Shown: in pieces, positions 60,069-64,000 of the stretch
Layout: each line of letters starts with the position of its first letter
Numbering within the stretch: position 1 is the stretch's first letter
Source: DATMQA01 sp035566895
GTDB taxonomy: Bacteria; Verrucomicrobiota; Verrucomicrobiia; Limisphaerales; UBA8199
Direction: 5' to 3'
DNA: 64,000 nucleotides
NCBI GenBank assembly: GCA_035566895.1
Contig: DATMQA010000162.1
Location: 1 to 64,000, forward strand
Position numbers and translations under genes: made by a program
The notes under the pieces: model-generated
Seen by the model: only the letters and a program-made list of their open reading frames with translations
Databases searched by the model: none
What the model was told of the DNA's origin: nothing

Positions 60069-63000
60069 GTGAAGGTGTCTGAGAAGCATGATACGGCCGC
60101 TTTGCGTCCGCCTGCATACCGCCAAGGGCTGCTAATCTGCGGCCTTGTCCTTTGGGCGAATACCGCCGTTTTCGCCGGAGCATCGGGAAGGCTCGACCAA
60201 GGGGCGAACGGCCCGACCGCCGCTCCGACCAGTCCGATCAATTGGTTGAACGGGAACCTGACCACCAATAATTGCCATTATGTCGAGGGCCAGTCAGTCC
60301 CGTGCCGTCTGGTTCTGACCGGGCTGACCGGCGGACCACACGTCGGCGTGATCGAATGGGACATTGTCAACAGCGGCAAGGACGCCTTCGATTATATCAC
60401 GCATTATAACCGCATCGCGCAGTTGGTTGATCCGTTGTCAGGGCTTACCGATTCCTTCACCGCGCCGAGCACGGTGCCCATTCCGGTTCCGATCCCCACT
60501 TTGACCGTGAATGGCTTACCGCAACCGCAGACGAGTTTCGGCGCGTTGTCGGCCGGCGAAAACCTGATGACGATTTACAACGGCACCATCACCGCGTTGA
60601 CCTATATCACAAACGGTCAAGGCAACCTCGGCGACCTGGGGGCCACCCAGTCGCCGGTGGACCTGCAAATCGAATTTGACACGACCAACTCGACGGTGGT
60701 TTTGGCTTGGGGCGGACACCTGGCTGCCCGATTGTATTGGGGGGCGGGCCATTCGGCGGGCGGTGCGCCTGGAGCGCCGTACCACATGCGTTTCACTGCG
60801 CTGGACGGCGCTGCCACAAGCCAGGACCTTTCCGTGGATGGGCCTGCGGTTTGTGTTCCGCCCACCAACTCCCTGGCCGGGCCTAACGCGGTTTGTGGCG
60901 GAACCACCAACACCTATAGCGATACGAGCGACGGCGCTGCTTTCGTGTGGTCCCTGGTTGGTAACGGCACGCTCCTGGCTCCGGCGACTAATTCGACGGT
61001 CACGGTGCTGGCGGGCGCTGCCGGGTCTTATACCCTCACCGTCACGGCGACCGCTTCCGGCCTCGCCGGCGCCTGCGCCAGCACCGCCTCGCAGACCGTC
61101 ACGGTGAATCCGTTGCCGGCCTGTGCCATTAGCGGACCGTCCCCCGTTTGCCCGTTGTCGCTCAGCAACGTCTATAGTGGGCCCGCCGGAATGGCCAGCT
61201 ATGCGTGGGCCATCAGCGGCTACGGCTCGCTGGTTGGTCCCACCAACACCCCTACCGTCAGCGTCACGGCCGCCGGCCTGTGCGGACAGAACTTCACGCT
61301 GGCTCTGCAGCTCACCGACACCAACGGCTGCGCCAGCGCCTGCAGCCTGGACGTCCCGGTAAATAACGGTTCCACGCCGCCGACGTTCGTGATGTTCCCG
61401 GCCGATGCGGTTGTGGAATGTCCGAACAGCACCCTGCCCACTGCCACCGGCCAGCCTACGGCCACCGACACTTGCAGCACCGCGTCGATTGCCTTTGCCG
61501 ATACGACGACCAGCGGGCTGTGTTCAAACCAGGTGGTCCGCACTATAACGCGTGCCTGGACGGCCACCGATGCTTGTGGCAACAGTGTTACCCAGAGCCA
61601 GGTCATCACGGTCAAAGACACGACGCCGCCGACGTTCGTGATGTTCCCAGCCGATGCGGTTGTGGAATGTCCGAACAGCACCCTGCCCACTGCCACTGGC
61701 CAACCCACCGCCACTGACACTTGCAGCACCGCGTCGATTACCTTTGCCGATACGACGACTAGCGGGCTGTGTTCAAACCAGATGGTCCGCACCATAACGC
61801 GCGCCTGGACGGCCACCGATGCTTGTGGCAACAGTGTTACCCAGAGCCAGGTCATCACGGTCAAGGACACGACACCGCCGACGTTCGTGACGTTCCCGGC
61901 CGATGCTGTCGTTGAGTGTCCGAACAGCACCCTGCCCACTGCCACCGGCCAACCCACCGCCACTGACACTTGCAGCACCGCGTCGATTACCTTTGCCGAT
62001 ACCACGACCAGCGGGCTGTGTTCAAACCAGGTAGTCCGCACCATCACGCGCGCCTGGACGGCTACCGATGCTTGTGGCAATAGTGTTACCCAGAGCCAGG
62101 TCATCACGGTGAAGGACACCACGGCCCCGCAAATTATTTGTCAGACCAATATCATCGCCGCTGAAGCTCCGCGGGATTCCGGCGGCGCAGCAGTCAGCTT
62201 TCCGCCCGCGCTGGCTAGCGACACTTGTGACCCCAACCCGCTGGTTTTCAGCTTCCCGGCGGCCGGCTCGGTCTTCCCGAATGGCTCGAACACGGTGACG
62301 TGCGTGGCGATGGATGCTTGCGGCAATACCAATTCCTGCACGTTCGACGTGCGGGTGATTCCGTATCGGTTGTTCGTCACCAACACGCTCGACTCGGGCC
62401 CCGGCAGTTTGCGCCAGGCCTTGTTGGACGCCAACGATTCGCCCGACCAGAACCTGGTGCTGTTCAAGCTGCCGGGCGCCGGGCCTTTCACGATTCAGCC
62501 GCTAACGCCTCTGCCGGAAATCACCAGTCCGATCATCATTGACGGCTGGTCGCAATCAGGTTCCAACATGCCGCCGACGGTCGCCCTGGACGGCGGCGGG
62601 GCGAGCAATACCATCGATGGGCTGGTGCTCGTATGTTCCAGCAACACCGTGCGCGGCCTGGTTTTCAGCCGGTTCGGGACGGCCATTCGGTTGTTGTCGA
62701 ACGGTTATAACATTATCCAGGGGAATTTCATCGGGGTCGATTTCACGGGAACCAACCAGGCGGCCAACACCGGCGACGGCCTTTATGTGAGTTCGCCGGG
62801 CAACTTCATTGGCGGCACGACGCCCGGAGTTGCCAACGTGCTTGGGGGCAACGCCGGCAACGGCATCCAAATAGCGACCTCCGCGGCCATCAGTAATTCG
62901 GTCCAGGGCAACTTCATCGGGATCGCGGCAGACGGCCTGACGCCAGTGGGCAACGGCCTCAGCGGCGTGCTGTTCAGCGACCAGGCCTCGCGCAATTCGA

Positions 63001-64000
63001 TTGGCGGAACAGCGGTTGGCGAGGGCAATTTCATCGCTTTCAACGGCCACAACGGCATCACTTTGAGTGCCACCGCCGGCCAGCGCAACGCGCTGCTGGG
63101 GAATCGCATTTTTTCGGATGGGGCCCTGGGAATCGATCTCGGGGACGACGGTGTAACGCTCAACGGCACTGGCAATACTAACGGCCCCAACCAAGCGCAG
63201 AGTTTTCCAGTCCTCACCGACGCGCAGGCCATCGCCGGCACCACGACCATTTACGGGGGAGCGACCGGCCCGCCCAACGTGCCAGGCCGAATCGAGTTCT
63301 TTCTTAACGACGCGCCAAACCCGTCCGGCTACGGCGAGGGCAAGTTGTTCATCGGGGCCATTTTTGTCAGCTTCGATGCCAATGGTGCCGCGTCATTCGC
63401 GGCGCCTTTCCCGCTCGACGCCGCTTACACCCAGTTCATCACCGCCACCGCCACCGACTCGCGCGGGAATACTTCCGAGTTCAGCCGCGCGGTTCAGGTT
63501 CGGACGCCGCCCGTGCTCCAGGCGCAGCCGGTCAGCACTAACGCGCCGGTGGGTGGTGCGGCCGCCTTTTGCGCCACGGCTGTCGGCACACCGCCGATCC
63601 AATATCAATGGCGGCTCAACGGCATCAACATCCCCGGCGCTACCAACCAATGCTATTTCATTTCCGCCGCTGACGTGACCAACGGGGGTAGCTACTCGGT
63701 CGTGGTTGGCAATGTCCTGGGGGCTCTGGCGACCGAAACAGCCTCCCTGACCCTTCCGATAACCAACATCCAGGGAGCGGACTTTTTCTCCAACCGGGTG
63801 AGCCTGTTCGGGGTCAGCGGCCAGGTCGCCGGCCAGAATCGCGGTGCGACGGCTGAGCCCGGCGAACCGCTGCATGCGGGCAAACCCGGCGGTAAATCAG
63901 TATGGTACACCTGGATGCCGCAAGACACCGGTGTTAGCACCATCGGAACGATCGGCAGCACCTTCGACACCTTGCTGGCCGTTTATACCGGGTCGATTGT
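60069..64000 (+). CDS. Giant secreted multidomain protein (3' end outside the window)
   Basis: An open frame from GTG 60069 runs without a stop to the last base, at least 1310 residues. Signal peptide LLICGLVLWANTAVFAGA, an N-terminal ~250-residue domain, PKD/Ig-like stretches, then three tandem 83-residue HYR-type domains (residues 436-684) and a fourth diverged one. At ~772 a TNTLDSGPGSLRQALLDAN motif opens a right-handed beta-helix with IIQGNFIGVD and NFIGGTTPG turns. Next come an Ig-like domain (~1145-1235, PIQYQWRLNGINIPGATN) and a domain starting GEPLHAGKPGGKSVWYTW, like those in secreted bacterial surface proteins. Probably an adhesin or cell-surface protein. Confidence 0.85.
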   Translation, partial: MKVSEKHDTAALRPPAYRQGLLICGLVLWANTAVFAGASGRLDQGANGPTAAPTSPINWLNGNLTTNNCHYVEGQSVPCRLVLTGLTGGPHVGVIEWDIVNSGKDAFDYITHYNRIAQLVDPLSGLTDSFTAPSTVPIPVPIPTLTVNGLPQPQTSFGALSAGENLMTIYNGTITALTYITNGQGNLGDLGATQSPVDLQIEFDTTNSTVVLAWGGHLAARLYWGAGHSAGGAPGAPYHMRFTALDGAATSQDLSVDGPAVCVPPTNSLAGPNAVCGGTTNTYSDTSDGAAFVWSLVGNGTLLAPATNSTVTVLAGAAGSYTLTVTATASGLAGACASTASQTVTVNPLPACAISGPSPVCPLSLSNVYSGPAGMASYAWAISGYGSLVGPTNTPTVSVTAAGLCGQNFTLALQLTDTNGCASACSLDVPVNNGSTPPTFVMFPADAVVECPNSTLPTATGQPTATDTCSTASIAFADTTTSGLCSNQVVRTITRAWTATDACGNSVTQSQVITVKDTTPPTFVMFPADAVVECPNSTLPTATGQPTATDTCSTASITFADTTTSGLCSNQMVRTITRAWTATDACGNSVTQSQVITVKDTTPPTFVTFPADAVVECPNSTLPTATGQPTATDTCSTASITFADTTTSGLCSNQVVRTITRAWTATDACGNSVTQSQVITVKDTTAPQIICQTNIIAAEAPRDSGGAAVSFPPALASDTCDPNPLVFSFPAAGSVFPNGSNTVTCVAMDACGNTNSCTFDVRVIPYRLFVTNTLDSGPGSLRQALLDANDSPDQNLVLFKLPGAGPFTIQPLTPLPEITSPIIIDGWSQSGSNMPPTVALDGGGASNTIDGLVLVCSSNTVRGLVFSRFGTAIRLLSNGYNIIQGNFIGVDFTGTNQAANTGDGLYVSSPGNFIGGTTPGVANVLGGNAGNGIQIATSAAISNSVQGNFIGIAADGLTPVGNGLSGVLFSDQASRNSIGGTAVGEGNFIAFNGHNGITLSATAGQRNALLGNRIFSDGALGIDLGDDGVTLNGTGNTNGPNQAQSFPVLTDAQAIAGTTTIYGGATGPPNVPGRIEFFLNDAPNPSGYGEGKLFIGAIFVSFDANGAASFAAPFPLDAAYTQFITATATDSRGNTSEFSRAVQVRTPPVLQAQPVSTNAPVGGAAAFCATAVGTPPIQYQWRLNGINIPGATNQCYFISAADVTNGGSYSVVVGNVLGALATETASLTLPITNIQGADFFSNRVSLFGVSGQVAGQNRGATAEPGEPLHAGKPGGKSVWYTWMPQDTGVSTIGTIGSTFDTLLAVYTGSI
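61374..62120 (+). repeat. Three tandem 249-bp direct repeats in the giant gene
   Basis: Units begin at 61374, 61623 and 61872, exactly 249 bases (83 codons) apart, and differ at only a few visible positions. Each encodes one HYR-type domain (PPTFVMFPADAVVECPNSTL ... TRAWTATDACGNSVTQSQVI). Near identity at DNA level implies recent duplication or gene conversion. Confidence 0.92.

Noticed and set aside
61220..62122. Minus-strand open frame of 300 codons with perfect internal repeats
   Set aside because: It mirrors the 249-bp repeats of the plus-strand giant gene; repetition explains its length.

Overview
The window reads as a piece of chromosome from a Gram-negative, GC-rich, heterotrophic bacterium. 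I infer Verrucomicrobiota, probably the Limisphaerales/Pedosphaera side. The grounds are lipid A and LPS core genes, a type II secretion-like cluster with a secretin, a canonical 6x S1-domain ribosomal protein, very large secreted beta-helix and beta-propeller proteins with repeat modules, a DUF6807 (PmoA-like) protein, and intergenic DNA full of short-unit palindromic repeats. No 16S rRNA gene is present, so the taxonomy is inference.

Layout. 1-7690: a type II secretion/pilus assembly operon (GspL/PilM-like, GspM/PilO-like, GspC-like, a secretin split over two genes, then a sensor histidine kinase). 7820-8758: an unknown membrane protein. 8831-12926 (minus strand): a LysR regulator, tyrS and rpsA. 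13231-27395: an almost complete respiratory complex I operon, nuoB to nuoN in canonical order but without nuoA. A tRNA-Gln(CTG) gene lies on the opposite strand between nuoE and nuoF. 27290-27922: trpF, convergent with and overlapping nuoN. 28022-31459: lpxK, an LpxL/HtrB-type acyltransferase and waaF, a lipid A/core block. 31500-34888: an FmdB-type zinc ribbon, an unknown secreted protein and a lysine 2,3-aminomutase-like radical SAM enzyme with a clear promoter and operator. 35009-40409: two large convergent secreted repeat proteins. 41027-50471: an alpha/beta hydrolase, HIT protein, UDP-sugar epimerase, M20 peptidase, flippase, DUF6807 protein and a REC-PAS-PAS-PP2C phosphatase. 50882-59955: a YdcH-like small protein, Tat-exported aldo/keto reductase, GT4 glycosyltransferase, a DUF433/DUF5615-type toxin-antitoxin pair, squalene/phytoene synthase, a proline-rich secreted protein, lysA, a GH13 enzyme and a DUF2721 membrane protein. 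60069-64000: the first ~1310 codons of a giant secreted protein that runs off the window and carries three near-identical 249-bp repeats.

The most unusual layer is not a gene. At least seven families of short-unit repeats occur in gaps. Most share one plan: degenerate 6-12 bp units in one orientation, a short core, then the same units inverted. Several have entered coding sequence in frame (nuoG, waaF, the nuoM C-terminus, a hydrolase C-terminus, and the signal peptide of the protein ending at 33461). The other standout is the secretin: it is split inside its last periplasmic N-domain, the second half has its own signal peptide, and a perfect 27-bp inverted repeat sits in the gap.
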